Assembly: GCF_014898055.3 (NCBI RefSeq)
Contig: NW_023604295.1
Coordinates: 97,355,591-97,419,590, forward strand
Origin: Talpa occidentalis
Taxonomy: Eukaryota > Chordata > Mammalia > Eulipotyphla > Talpidae
DNA length: 64,000 nucleotides
Direction: 5' to 3'
Shown here: positions 21,011-33,599 of the stretch, one piece after another
How positions within the stretch are numbered: position 1 is the stretch's first letter
How the letters are laid out: each line of letters begins with the position of its first letter
The notes under the pieces: generated by a model
The model's database searches: none
What the model saw: only the letters and a program-made list of their open reading frames with translations
What the model was told of the DNA's origin: nothing
Program-made: the position numbers and the translations under genes

Positions 21011-21944
21011 AACTGATGGGGTCCAGACTATCATCAATGACCTCCCTCTCCCCATCATAGTTACTTTATTACTTCCCCCAAACTGCTAAATTCAGAGGTC
21101 AGTCCTTAGTCAGCCTCTGAGAAGATCACACAGGCTTGCAGGAAAGTGACTTCACGCCCAACCTCAAAAGAGCAGGTGTGGGCTTCTCCCCACCACTTCA
21201 GACTTGCTTTCTCTCAGAAAGAAGGAAAGACCAAATCAAAGACTTCCTGTCCATTCTTGCTACTGTGTAAGCAGCACTGTGCTAGTCCTGCATGTCCAGG
21301 CCTTGCTCTTCCAAGGGTGACCTGTGGAGCTGCGCATTGCCTGCTGGGGCCAGTCTCAACGACAAGGGGTGCGCTTCCACTTGGAAGCTCAATGAATAAG
21401 GTATGCGATGTAGTCTCATGGTTTTTCTCCAAACACTAGTGCATTCCCTGCAGCAGAGCCTGGGATACCAATGAAAGTACTCAGGGCCCTTTGCAAGTGG
21501 GCATCAAATGGGTAGTGTGCGAGTACTTAGAAGAGGAATTAGTCATGGCTAAGAGTCACATGGGCAGAAACATGACAATTCACCTCTCCCCATTGAACAG
21601 GAAGATGGAAGGAGTTAGAGTTGGTGTCTCCAAGGCTGTAGCTGATGCTTCTGCAAGGAATTCAGGTGATAAGGGGGCCTGGTAATGAGTGGCCCTCACC
21701 CACAGAGGGCTGGGACCAGACTAGGCAAAGGGAGGTGTCCAGAGGGCATAATCTGAGGGGGTGCTCCCTCTGGTCCCCAGCACCAGCACAGTGCAGGGGC
21801 AGTCCTAAGGCTGAGCACCAGTGTTTCATTCACCTCATCCTACTCTTGACCCTATGCAATGGGAGAAGATCAGTGCCTTTTTCATTCAGAATCCAAGACT
21901 TCAGGTTCCAGGAAGGAGAAGGCTGATCTGTTGCTAAACCTGTC
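21011..21944. other. unique sequence, nothing recognised
   Basis: About 0.9 kb without recognisable repeats. Overlapping open frames of 64-97 codons on both strands have no domain features. Confidence 0.45.
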
Positions 21945-21959
21945 TGCACTGTGGCTTTA

Positions 21960-22230
21960 TTTTTTTTTTTAAAGATTTATTTATTTATGCATACAAGAGC
22001 TGGGGTACAGGCCAGAGATGCTGGGGGTGAGAGGATTCACCAGACAGAGAGGGAGCAGAACAGGCAGACTGAGTGAAACACACAGCTGATGGGAGCAGCA
22101 GGTGAGACAGAAGGGGTCTGCCTCATAATGTGGGTTGCTCCCTGGCTGGCCAGGGATTGAACTCATGCTGCAGAGGCTTCTGATTGCTACATAGTGTGGT
22201 ACTTAACCCCTTGAGCCACCAGGAAGGTCC
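21960..22230 (-). mobile_element. tRNA-derived SINE, older subfamily, with 15-bp target duplication
   Basis: Minus-strand element beginning on + with T-run and AAAGATTTATTTATTTATGC and ending GAGCCACCAGGAAGGTCC. The flanks carry TGCACTGTGGCTTTA perfectly at 21945-21959 and 22231-22245. Despite the older diagnostic bases (GAGCTGGGGTACAGGCC), the duplication is intact. Confidence 0.96.
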
Positions 22231-22245
22231 TGCACTGTGGCTTTA

Positions 22246-23784
22246 AAGAGGCCCCACAGGTAGAACTTCCTGCAAGCAACAGTGTCTAGAATATAATAAC
22301 ATGACTTTGATTTCACCGTATTTACTTTTATAGATTTATAGCAAGTGATTAGTTCTCCATTTGTAGTTGAAATAGGAAGTTTCTATTTAAAGTAAATTTA
22401 GCTGAGCAAAAAAAAAAGTTTCTCTGAAGGAAAACATTGTCAATCACAGAGCTGGGGATGTGGAGATGAGGAAACACTGTGAAGGAGTGAGGGCGGCTGG
22501 GAAATGGAACGCACGTTTTCCCCATTTCAGCCGCTCTGTGACTGGAATAAGGTTGGCCTGAGAGGCTGAGGCGAGAGCACTAAGCTCTCTGACAGGTAGC
22601 GCTGCAGCACCATCCTGCCCCGAACCTGCCCCAGGACAGCAGAGCACAGGCTGTGGTAAAGAAAGCTTTACATTTCCCATGGAAATGACCCAGAAACGGC
22701 TGCTCCCCAGATTTCTCAGCAAAGCAACTGAGCCGCTGTGCAGTCACCTCAGCAAACTTCTCTACACAAAAGATTTCTGATCCAACCCAGGAAGCTATTT
22801 TTTATTTCCTGAGGACCGAGAGCCTCTGACAAGTATCTTGTAGATGAGAACAATAGGATAGGGACAGTGTCTTGGTAAAGACATCCTTACTGTTCCAAGC
22901 CACTTCTTTGGGGCATGGCACTTTGGTGATCAGTGAAGTTATGACTCTGGTGCCTTTACTTAACAGGAACCCCAAAGACAAAGGTTTTGACCCAGGCTGC
23001 CCTATCTAGGTACAGAAATCGGAAGGGGACAAGCTGGTGTGGGAAGAAAATCTAGTCCGAAGCGGTGGCTTTTTCTGTCTGGCCTTTGCAGACCTTCTGT
23101 TCACATTGCCCTGCTCAGTCCTTGTAGCAGAGGGAGTGAGGAATGAGGTTTCTTTCTACCCCTGGTGAGCAGAGGAAAGGGTGAGTGAAGCTCTAGAAAA
23201 TATGTGACCACTTCTCCCCCAAGCAAGGAGTGAGTTTTCCTAATGTTTCATGACTTTATACCTTTGAACTCTGTGAGAGCACACACAGAAAATTGGCATA
23301 TATTTTAATACAATACCATGCACTCCACTGCAGAGAGAAAAAGACTGAATCACAGAAGGACCGAAAAAAGTCTACAAGGTACAGTTCGCAATATATTTTT
23401 TTTTATTTGCTTCCAACATGCAATTTAGAACAAGCCTGAAACGCTTAGTGCCTCAGTTTCCTCAACTCAAAATGATTTGGTGCTTCCTCCCTTCAAGGAA
23501 CCACCCAAAAATCCATTGGAATACATGTTGGAAACGCAGAAGTATTGGTCATACCAGAGGCCTGTTGAGGAGGAAAACAGTGGAAAATTCAGGACATAAG
23601 TCATGTCTGGGCAGCACAGGAGAGGGGAGACTGCAGCTGTTCTCTCTGAGGGCTCCAGTGGCGGATCCTGAAAAAGCTGGCCTCAGGCTTGGGAGTGTGT
23701 TAGCCATAGAATGATGGACAACCTGGAGCAGAGAGGATGGGTGCTGTGCAGCCAGGATGGTGCAAACAATGTCAATCCATTTTT
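22246..23784. other. unique sequence, nothing recognised
   Basis: 22440-22780 is complex and CpG-retaining (GAACGCACGTTTTCC, GTAGCGCTGCAGC) and could hold a constrained element. The remainder shows no recognised repeat or exon. Confidence 0.4.
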
Positions 23785-23920
23785 CAATCATTCAGCATCT
23801 GGGTTCACCCAACAAATATTTGAGGACATACCTCCTGCGTGTCAGATACCAAGAATAAAAATGATAGAAATGTTTTAACCTGCCTCCAAGATCCTCAGAA
23901 GGCAGTGCCCTGCATTTCTG
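23785..23920 (-). mobile_element. L2 LINE 3' end, antisense
   Basis: 'caatcattcagcatctggg', 'cacccaacaaatatttgaggacatacctcctgcgtgtcag' and 'aagaataaaaatgatag' match the antisense L2 terminus (attcattcaacaaatatttattgagcacc). Confidence 0.7.
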
Positions 23921-24055
23921 GAACAGGTGTGTTCTGGCCTTTAAAAGGAAGCACTTACTTGAATGCATTAGCTCTGCCATGGCAATTGGCTGGATCTTAT
24001 TGTAGAGGTACTATCTCGTGGTCTGAAACTACCCTTCATTCTCGTAACACAATTT

Positions 24056-24321
24056 TTTAAAAAGATTTATTGTATTTATGCATATGAGAGTCGGGGTGTA
24101 GGCCAGAGGTATTGGGGGAGTGAGAGGATTCACCAGAGACAGAGTGGGGAGCAGAACAGGCGGATTGACTGAAATACACTGCTGAGGGGAGCAGCTGGCA
24201 AGACAGGAGAGGTCTGCTCTCCTGTGAGTTGGCTCCCTAGCTGGGGATTGAACTTGTGCTGCAGTAGCCGAGGATTGCTTCATAGTGCTGACACTGAACC
24301 CCTTGTGCCACCAGGGAACCC
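24056..24321 (-). mobile_element. tRNA-derived SINE, older subfamily
   Basis: Reads on + from AAAAAGATTTATTGTATTTATGC through GGGGTGTAGGCCAG (two stretches), GGATTCACCAGAGACAGAG and AAATACACTGCTGAGGGGAG to GCCACCAGGGAACCCC. Imperfect flanks TAACACAATTTT (24045) and TAATAACAATTTTA (24324) suggest an old target duplication. Confidence 0.95.
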
Positions 24322-24439
24322 CTAATAACAATTTTAATGAGAAGCGTGGGTCACAGGATGCAGCTGCAGAGACTAGCCTCCCATGAACCTATTCTCCAGG
24401 AGTGCCCAGGCTAGTGATGGATACTGACGGAAGAGAAAG

Positions 24440-24760
24440 GCTGGATGCTGTGTGTGAGGGTCAGGACAAGACCCAGGGGGGAGTGGGAGCACCATGAGGA
24501 AGACCTTGTCCTTATGCACAAGGACAGTAATGAAGGGCATTTCCATAGCTAAGTACCTATAGCAGCAAAGCTCTAAAGGTGAGCGGCATCACAGAGTTGA
24601 GCTGGGGTAGAAGGGGAGGGAAACACCATGACTAAGGCAAGGAAAGGGGCATGAGGACTGCCAGGGAGGGGGGGTTAGAGACCTTGTGGGGAAGGCAAGG
24701 AATCTGGGCCTTATTTGTCCTAAAGGCCAGCAAGGACACTGATGGGCTGTAAGTATTGAT
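24440..24760 (-). mobile_element. L2 LINE fragment, antisense
   Basis: 'gcaaggaaaggggcatgagg', 'accttgtggggaaggcaaggaatctgggccttat' and 'ctaaaggccagcaaggacactgatggg' resemble the antisense L2 text in which 'ggccttgt ... aggagtttggactttatcc' is followed by a statement-like GATGGG region. The divergence is high. Confidence 0.5.
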
Positions 24761-25499
24761 GCCTGCTCAGAGGCAGATGCATGTTTCAGCAGGCTTCCAC
24801 AGACCTCAGAGCCCCCCGTGTTCACTGACCTGGGCTAGCAGTTATCCAAGAAGCTGGTGCCTTTCCCATGGTGATAAAAAATTTCCGCACTCATGACACT
24901 TCATATGTCATGCACACCCACACATGCGTGTATACATACACACATTCTTCATAAACTCTATTGTTTGACATTTATCTTTTTTGTTTTAATCTAAGAGTCA
25001 TGTACTATCACCCATTAGTTTAGTAATTTTGCACTGTCTCTTCATCTAATTGCTCCCTGCTTTGTTTTTCTTATGCAAAATAAGAATGATCATGTCAAAC
25101 TGAACATACAGAGTTAGTATGAAAATAAATGTTTCCGAGAGATCTTCAAAAATGAAATGAGAGGCCAATGGAATTATGTAAGTGAAACTCTACACCCTGC
25201 TGCTCCATTTCCCGCCTGTGCGCATGGTGCAGAAACAGGGATAAAGCATCTGTCTGATGTGGAGAGGGGCACAGAAGAAGAGGGAGCACTCTGGGAGGGC
25301 ATCATGAGGACACAGCCCAGAGATGTGAGAGTCCCTGGCTGTGCTGCTGATCTGCTGAAAGGGGCAGGGAGGAGGCCCGGGGAGGGAGCTCCCATCCTCC
25401 ATCCTCAGTGGTGGTGAGGACACACTAAGGGAGTGTGGATCCGCAGCCAGCCTGCAGACACTCTGTCAGAACCCCAGCTCTCAGGACTGGGCAGGCCTT
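24761..25499. other. unique sequence with short CA/TA-rich patch
   Basis: 24912-24945 is CA/TA-rich (CACACCCACACATGCG). The 25157-25430 segment has overlapping open frames on both strands without domain content. Confidence 0.4.
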
Positions 25500-25860
25500 T
25501 AAAGAGCACAGCTGGAGTGCTGCTGGATATTCCTAAGTTGACTTAATCGGCCTCCATGGTGTGCTAGTAAAGCAATTTCCCAGAGAGCAATAGCAAAAAC
25601 CTCAATCAGTAGTGCTTGCAGATTTCCATGGTGCAAAACTCTGACCATGGCCAATTTTCAGCCCCCATTAGCTTAAGAACTGGCCCAAAAAGTCCAGAAT
25701 ATTGAATCGCAAAAGCAGGTGGAACCAACACCAGCAGAACATCGTGGCAATCAGAAGGGTGGATGTGGCCTCCCAAGTCCTCTCCAGAAAATACTATAAA
25801 TGGATCATGAGCCTTTTTCTGTAATAAGCATTCACACTTCAGTTGTTTTTAATGAAAATC
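25500..25860. other. candidate conserved noncoding element
   Basis: Repeat-free, balanced composition, with words such as GACTTAATCGGCCTCCATGG, AAGCAATTTCCCAGAG, CCCATTAGCTTAAGAAC and GAATATTGAATCGC, typical in look of vertebrate enhancer-type sequence. The evidence is compositional only. Confidence 0.3.
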
Positions 25861-26744
25861 AGTTGCAGAGGGATTTTTACGGTGTGTTCTTCTCATGTTC
25901 TATCTCCAAAGGCATGTTTGCAAACCTGAGGGAAATGTTCTAAAATTTCTAGTATCTCCTTAGAGCTCTAAAAGGCAGATTAGTTTATCTGCTCTTCCCT
26001 TCTCTCATGACGCTTGCCAAGTCAGTCCATGCCATCTTAGTTCAAGTTCATCTCACTTTTTCTGAGAACCCACCTTTTCCCCTGGACCCTGCACCCATGA
26101 GAAAGCAGAGGTGACAGTGAGAGTGAGTGCAGCCATCAGGTTTATCCCTCCATGACAGGGGAGGATTAACTCCATTTACTGAGTTTGTGAAGACAATGAT
26201 GACATCACGTGTAATAAAACAAAGTGTGGCTGATGCACCCCCAACATGCACTCATTGAGATTTTCCCATGAAGATGAGCTCTTGTGAAACATAAGGTTCA
26301 TTAATATAGGCTTTAAAAATGTATGTTATGCCCAAAAAGGCATAGGGAAAGTGATTGTTTGGAGGATAATGAGAAACATATTTTTAATTATTTGCTCCTC
26401 TTCTCTGCTACCTCAGTTCATCTGTGATTTCAAAAGCCAAATAAGCTTCAAAAATGGTCTCCCTGCAGTGGTCTAAAAGACAAGTCATTAAAGGATGCTT
26501 TTTCTTTTCTATGCCACCCCCTCAGAGAACAGAAATGAAAATTCTAGCAAAATGGTTCTTGCTCTCCTTCTTGATCAGGAAATGAAAGCTAGTTCTATTT
26601 TGAAGAAAGATATTGGTTTCAACAACATAAAGAATTCCTCCTTTTTCCTTCACCAGAGTTTTGACCTGGGCCATCCTGGGGGTTCTCAACATCTCCACAC
26701 CCACACTGTATACCTACTTGTGTGTTGTGAGAAGGCAGAGGGTG
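25861..26744. other. unique sequence, nothing recognised
   Basis: A 96-codon frame at 26495-26785 lacks recognisable domains. No repeat family is identified. Confidence 0.4.
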
Positions 26745-26980
26745 GGGTTAAGAGCTTCAGCCCTGACATCAGACTTTTGGTTTGAAGCCCAGGTCTGTGG
26801 CCCACAAGCTGTGTGGCCTTAAGCAAGTCATACACTCTAAACCCCAGTTTCCTCATCTGTAGAGTGATATTTCCTTCCAGGGACATTCTAAGGATTAAAT
26901 AAGGTAGAACATGTAAAAACCCTTTGCACGTGGCTGCTGGTGCAGAGTGGGCTCCCCATAACTGATGGTGATGAGGTTCT
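26745..26980 (+). mobile_element. MIR SINE, near full length
   Basis: 'ggttaagagcttcagccctgacatcag', 'gtttgaagcccaggtctg', 'agctgtgtggccttaagcaagtcata', 'cagtttcctcatctgtagagtgatat' and 'aggattaaataaggtagaacatgtaaaaaccctttgcac' are in MIR order. Confidence 0.92.
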
Positions 26981-27516
26981 TTAGGAGCTATAAACACTCA
27001 TGCCTTGTCTTTTTACCATACTTTCACTGCTTCAATGGATGCTCCATGTGTTTTTCCCCTTGTAGGTCCCAGTACACACAGAACACAGATACTAGTAAGC
27101 AAGATACTAATAGCACTTATGTGGATGAATAAGCAGGTGAGGGAAAGAAAAAGGAGAGTGGAGCCCCAGAAAAGAAAATCCTCATGGAGTAAGAGACTAT
27201 CTCCTCTGTGAAGGTGGGGACCCTCTGCTAAGCTGGGGCATTCTGCTCAGACCTAAGCAGGAACCCTTGGTCGCCAGCCACATGGCATGAGGGGTTGTCC
27301 CCATCTAAGGGGTCTCCCACTGATCACCCAGGTGACTTGCCCCAGTGATGCACATTTCCAGAGAGATCACATCTTTGACTTGGTTAACAGAGATGGGGTC
27401 TTTCTGAGCCCACACCTATGAGATCTTCACCATAGACTGGGGGATTTGACAAGAGAAGATGAACCATGAAACACAATTTCAGGTGCAGAGGGAAAGGCAG
27501 GAAGAATGACACATGG

Positions 27517-27787
27517 GGCCTCCCCTGGTGGTGCAGGTGTTTGAGCACCGTGCTGTGAAGCTGTCTGCAGCCTCTGCAGCACCGGTTCAATCCCGGCCGG
27601 CCGGCAAGCATCCCACATGGCGCGGCAGACCTCTCCTGTCTCACCCACAGCTCCCCTCAGCAGTGTATTTCGTCAGTCTGCCTGTTCTGTTCCCCGCTTT
27701 GTCTCTGGTGAATCCTCTTATCCTTCCACGCATCTGGCCTGTACCCCAGTTCTTGTATAAATAAATAAATAAATCTTAAAAAAAAAA
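27517..27787 (+). mobile_element. tRNA-derived SINE, intermediate form, with 15-bp target duplication
   Basis: Head GGCCTCCCCTGGTGGTGCAG with B box GGTTCAATCCC, body GCTCCCCTCAGCAGTGTA and 3' GTACCCCAGTTCTTGTATAA, then an AAATA/TCTTA-run tail. AAGAATGACACATGG is perfect at 27502-27516 and 27788-27802. It mixes a younger-type head (GCGCGGCAGACC) with an older-type 3' end, so it links the two subfamilies. Confidence 0.97.
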
Positions 27788-27802
27788 AAGAATGACACAT
27801 GG

Positions 27803-29579
27803 ACCAGGAAAGGGGCTGTGTCTGTAAAGAAAGGGGACAACTACAAACTATGCAATAAACTCACTGTTGCTTCTGGAAAAAGTGACCTCGAGAATCAAAG
27901 CACATGAGATGGGAAGCATGGAGTGATGCACACCTAGATTGAAGGTATAGTTCCTCCCCTTAGCACAATAGGAGAATGAGGCTGAGGAGCCCAAGACCCC
28001 TTTGGAACAGAATCAGAGACTGGACAATGACTCTGTCTAACTAACCTGCTTTTCTTCCCTGGGAACCAGAGATGAAGACTCAGGGACATGAGAGAGGCAG
28101 GAGGAGAAGGAATCACCCTGCCCTCCCGAGGCTTAATGTCTGATGGGGAGGCAGCAGGGCTCCCCTCCCAGGGCAGCTCTGAGTCACCCCAGAGGTTCAG
28201 GGGCAGCAGAGAAAATGCAGGACTGAGAGTTAGAAAGCCAAGTCTGTCTCCAGCATAGCTACGAGGTCAATGATCCCTGAGAAATCTTGGCTTTTCCACA
28301 CCTGCAATAGAAATAATAATAATAATGGTCCTGTGTTGGCAGCAAATGATTTACCTTTCCAGGAGTTATTTTATATATCCATACTTAGCTTTTTTGATTT
28401 TTCTTTTGTGATAAAGAACAAATAAAAGTATTTAGAAGAACAGCAAAGAGAAAAATCCTGACCTTAGAATCAAAGTTTTATTCTCTCTACAAAAGCATAA
28501 ACATTGATTTCTTAATAACATGATGCTTTGTGGGGCTTAATGTGTACATTTTCCTCCTTATTTGTGGCCAAAATATTAGGGTGCAAATACACTCTGTGAT
28601 TTCTCTTACCAAGTGGCCTATTCCCCACTCTCTTGAACTTTCTGGAGGAATGATCAGAAAGTGAGCAGCTCTGCAAGGAAGATGTTGGTCATCTTCACAT
28701 CTGTTTGGAATTCAAGAGGTCATCTTCATTAAAAAGTCCACAGAAGCACATACTCATCTGAGCAGTATGCCTTTCAGAAAAAAAAAAAAATCTAAAAATT
28801 TCAAAGTAAAACCTGGATAGTAAGGTGGAATTTTTCTAGTATTTGCAGTTTAAGTTGAGTACTAAGTAACTTGAAAATACCAGCCATCAAAATAAAGAAG
28901 TATTTTACAAAGCCTGGTCCAATTGGCATGCATCCAGGTCTGAGCATCAAAGCTCTGGGAAGGCTGATGTGGGTGAGCCCTGCTGTGGCTTCATGATGAT
29001 GATGGTCAAATGACTGAGGAGGCGAAATGGAGAGTGTTTAGCACGTCCCTTTTCTTGATTGCTGAAGAAAACGAATCCAAGAGAGGAGTGTGATTTCCCT
29101 AGGTCACTTGGGTATTTACTGCAAAGCCAGAACTGGAGCTTGGCCTCCTGACGAGGTCTCAGGAAACCCAAGCCTTCACTTTTTAACTTTTGCTCTCCTG
29201 TGATACTGTGTCTAGTCTCTCTGCCACCTTGAACTTCTGCTGGAAACACTGGCCTCTCACATCCCTGCTTGTCAACTTCTTCAGTGCCCTAGCAGTTCTC
29301 CTATCCCTACTGAAGACCTGCACAGGCCGTTGCTGTAACAGAACAGACACCCACAGGCCTTCCTTGAGCCCAAATAGTTCTGAACAGACCCAGCAGCAGT
29401 CTGCTCATAAAGGCACGTGCTCCCACCACAAGGTCACTGGCCACCAGAGCCACAGGAAGGGGAAACTCCCCACTTTTCTCAGGGCCCGAGTCAGTTATCT
29501 CCTGGGGCAAGTCAGAGCACCTTTCCCAGTTAGAGCGACTCTTTCTTGACGAGTGAAACAATGCATTCCATTGAGTTTG
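27803..29579. other. mostly unique sequence with small simple repeats
   Basis: Holds (AAT)5 at 28312-28326 and an A-run at 28778-28790. A weak antisense MIR trace lies at about 29040-29190 ('agaggagtgtgatttccctaggtcac'). No exon is recognised. Confidence 0.45.
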
Positions 29580-29720
29580 AGGCTCCTTATGGCTACTGGT
29601 CAGCTGTGCCACCTTGGGGAGGTACCTGAAATTTTTAAATCTTCATTTCCTTAGCTCTCAAGTTAGGAGAATGGGCACTTATGTCCCTTCAGTCTTATGA
29701 GAATTAAAAGATTGAGACGA
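29580..29720 (+). mobile_element. MIR SINE fragment
   Basis: 'cagctgtgccaccttggggaggtacctgaa', 'cttcatttccttagctctcaagttaggagaatgg' and 'atgagaattaaaagattgag' match the MIR core in order. Confidence 0.7.
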
Positions 29721-30315
29721 TCAGAATCATTTCATCAATCCATACACAATAGTGATGCCATCCCTCTTGGGGGCACAAAGAATCCCTTGCCTCCTGTGCC
29801 CCTCCTGTTCTGGCCCAAGGAGGCGAGGTAAGGACCAAAGTGCTCTGCTGCGGCTGCAACACCGGGCCAGCACTGAAGGGGAGTCACTGGCTAGTGATAA
29901 AAGCAGAATCTCCTTCCACTGGAAGGTTTGGGAATACTCAGAATATTATTGCCATGCTGAGGGATGAATACATGAGGTCCTCGAATCACATTGTGTCATT
30001 CAATGCCCTTTGGTAATAATGTTGATGAGAAAAATAACTGATGTCCAGCCATGGTCGGTGTGAAATTAGCTGGTTCTCCCCAGGTCTGTGTGAGTTTTTT
30101 CCAGGCACTCTAGTTTCCTCCCACATCCCAAAGATGTGCTTGTCAAGTTCATTGGCAGGTCCAGCTGCTCCAGGTGGAAGGAGTGGGCATGTGTGACACA
30201 CCCTACCATGAAGGGGTGCCCCATCCAAGGTTGTCTCCCATGATGTGCCCTGAGTTTCTGAGATAGGCCCTGGACACCTATGGAACCTGACCTGGAATAA
30301 GCTGTTCATAAAATG

Positions 30316-30346
30316 AATGGGTGGATGGATGAATGGATGGATACAA
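30316..30346. repeat. short (GGAT)n/(GAAT)n microsatellite
   Basis: GAATGGGTGGATGGATGAAT followed by GGATGGATA: an imperfect tetranucleotide run of about 30 bp. A smaller one (GGATGGATGGA) is at 34072-34084. Confidence 0.8.
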
Positions 30347-33300
30347 ATTATTATTTTTAACATTAGAAGTGTTTGGGGGTCTTTCTTTAGACAGGGATAT
30401 TAGAAATATGTCTTGGGAATCTAGTGTTCATGTCAATTAGTCTCTGGTAAAATTATTTCCATTTTATGTCACTTTATGTAAAGGCACAGTTTCCAAGTAT
30501 CTATCCACAAGAAAGACGGAACTGAGAACTTACTGCATGAGGATGTCTGATCCAACAGTCATGGATAAAAGGACCTGCACTCACCCTGGGGTTGAAATTG
30601 CAGAGGATCCCTCTCTTGAAAGCCTGCACTGGAAGACATTTCCCTGGAGCCTGTTCTCGGATGTCACAGAGCAACTGGGACATCAGAGCTACTCGTATCA
30701 GAATGTGGGTAACTGGGGTAGAGGTGAATCCAGGGGAAAAGGCTTATGTTAGGGGGACAGTATGTGGAAGAATCTGAGAAGTGGGCAGAAATTCAAAGAA
30801 TCCAAAGCACAGCGTCCTGTGGAGGAGGCATGGCAGAAATCTTGCCTGTTATTTTCCAGCTGTCTTAGAACTTAGCAAAATAATTTATAAGGATTGGAAA
30901 TTCTATTAAAGAGAGTCATCTCATCAATGCCCAGAAAATGAGGTTGTGGAAAAAGGAAGAACTGTCACATCACTAATTGAATGATCACTTACAAAGTGAG
31001 TTTCTACTCAGATGCCACCCCCCTGCTGCTTAGCAATACTGCTGGGAAAAACTATTCAACACTTGATGTAGCGTAAGTAGTGCACAGGCACAACTGTGAC
31101 ACAATTTTTATTAAATATAAGATAAAATTAGCATGCTTTTACAGTTTTAATTCTGTTTTCATGACAGTACTCTGAAAATCTGTTATGAAAGTTTGCTCTC
31201 TTGCTCTTAGGAAGATTTGTTTGACAAATGGCCTTTCATCTGTATAAATTTTGTGTAAAGAGCAAGGCCCTTGCACACTGTCCAGTGCAGATGGTGTTAT
31301 GGGGAAAACTCAGCTGACTCTCCTATCTCCTCATGGGCCATCCTGGAGAGGAAACTTGTCTTCTGGGAAGGGTCACTGCCTGGAATCACAGGCAGAACCG
31401 GCATGCGGTGCTGTGAGGACAGCCTTCTGGCTGCAGGAGCAGGGAGGCGAGGGTGGGGAGAGACATGGGTGCAGGCAGAACTGAGGGTGACTCCTGCCTG
31501 ACATAGTGTTGGGGATACTGCCCCGTGGGATGACAGGCAGCAGGTATCTGGACTGCAGGGTGCAGGCTGTGGGCCCAGACATGAGGCTAGGCTCACTTTG
31601 TCAGTTGGAAGAGAGTCTTTTCTGATCAAATACACCCCTTTCCTTAGAGCATTCTGTCAGGCTCTGGGAAGCACATGTGAAGGGTGTGTGGCTCACTTGG
31701 GGGAAACATTCCCCAAAGCAGAAATGGTGCCAGCGGCCTATTACTCAGGGAATCTGTATATCTGCAAGGTGTGTTGTTCAGGGTTGGATTTTGTGTCAAA
31801 GAAAATAGAACAGGAAGAGACTTTAAAGGTCAGATTGGAATCTAAAGGCAACCTCAAATGCCTGCCATCTACATGAACTTTGGAAAGGAAGGGCGCACCA
31901 CTCCTCCCCAAGGAGCTACCATGTTCTACAGGTGCTCTTTGGGCCTACTACCTCAGGCACAAAGACTGGGCAGGGCTTGGAGCCTGCACTGGAGCCTGCA
32001 CTCAGATCCCGCCATCTCTTAAGTCACCAACCATAACTTTGACTCCAAAGGCACCCCTTGGACAGCAAGGTGGCCCTCAGCTGCCCTCCCCAGCTGGAGG
32101 TACAGGTGTCAGGGGACAAGCAGAAGTTGGGTCCCTTGCCCAGGACATAAGAGGAATCTATGAGGCCTCCTACATCTTACAGATGGAATTTAGGGTGACT
32201 AAGAATCGGATGCAATGGTGCTCTGTACTCTTCTCACATGACCAGGTTTCTACAACAGGGAAGGAGCCTGGCACAAATCAGATACTCAGTAAGTGGTTGA
32301 GGCTAAGAAATCTGCTTGGGGTAAAGGTAGGAGTTGGCAATCAAAGCTTTCTAAAGAGGGAAGAGAAACAAAGTGAGAAGCCTGGGAAATGTACATGTGC
32401 TGTCTTTTAATGGGGGATCGACTGGCCTGGGAGAGGAAGAAAAGAGGTCAATGCGCAGTTACCAGTTATTCCCAAAATGTGTGGCATGTGCCGGCCCTTA
32501 AATGCCTGGCTTGAGAGTTTAGGGCTATCTTTAGTTACTATGTCTTCATTACAAAAACTGTTTCATGGACCTTGATGAAAGTCTGACATTCGACCAGAGT
32601 GGTTCATAAGCATAGTTATTACAGTAGGCACATGAATGTGCTTTTTCAGTAACTTTAGTAAAATGGAGAAAATCACAGAGAACAGAGCATTTAAAAATGA
32701 TGCATCTTAAGAGGATGAATTTAAAGAAATGAGCCTCTGGATAAACTTAGTACTTATCTTGTTAATTCTTAACTGCTATTAATTACTGCTTAACCTATAC
32801 CTGGAAATCTCTCAAGACTTGCATAGAACACTTCTTTCTACATCTTGCCAGGTCTTGCCCTGGAACAGGAGCCCTTCCATGTTACTACTACAAATTTAGA
32901 TTTGGCCTTTATTTTCTGTATCAGCATCAGTTTCTCTTTTTATCCTACCTGGATTTTTTCTTACCCTGCTTTAGTTTTTTTCTTAATTATTAACAGTTCC
33001 TCTTTCTGAGCTACATCATTGGGTATTTGGTATTATGAGCTAGAAGTGTTATATTTTGCACAGATGTCCTAGTTGTAAAATCAGCGCAAAGAACTCCACC
33101 ATACCATTAAGTCAGTGGACCTGGGGGTGGGAAGCAAGAAAAATGGGAGCTCCTCTCTATTGGGTATGGCTTAGTTGACAACAAAGAAAGAATTGTAGGT
33201 CTTTTCTGATATTCTGAGCAAAATAGAAACTTCTGCTGCTGGCAGCTCTTGCTTGGAGAAGAAAGATGCTCCTCTAAGTGTGGGTGGCAGACTTCAGAAA

Positions 33301-33599
33301 ATGGATCTCTTTCTCAGGTGCCCCTAGCCCATTGCTTTATGAAGAGGGGACAAGAGGGAGGGACTGTCTTTGCAAGAATCCAGGTCATCCTTTGAAGGGT
33401 GACATTCGACCCTTATCAACATTGCAGTCAGCAGCGGGGAGAGATATTCTTTCTAACTGCATGATAGTGAATTGTATGAGTTGGCAATATTCTGATTAAA
33501 GCTGTACAGTTCCTTCCATTCTGGCTAAATTTACCAGCCTCTAATGTGAACAAGTACCTCCTTGTTCCCTGATAAGAAAAAGGTGAAGATAAAGTTCTA
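30347..33599. other. 3.2-kb unique stretch; longest ORF treated as chance
   Basis: This is the largest stretch without a repeat I can name. It contains the longest open frame (31880-32410, 176 codons, +), which has no signal peptide, membrane segment or known motif, and includes a duplicated GAGCCTGCACT word. 32600-33000 is AT-rich. I see no credible promoter, exon chain or RNA gene. Confidence 0.45.

Noticed and set aside
31880..32410. Longest ATG-started open frame, 176 codons, as a novel gene
   Set aside because: At this base composition about one frame of this length is expected by chance in six frames of 64 kb. It has no domain, no signal or membrane segment and no splice context.
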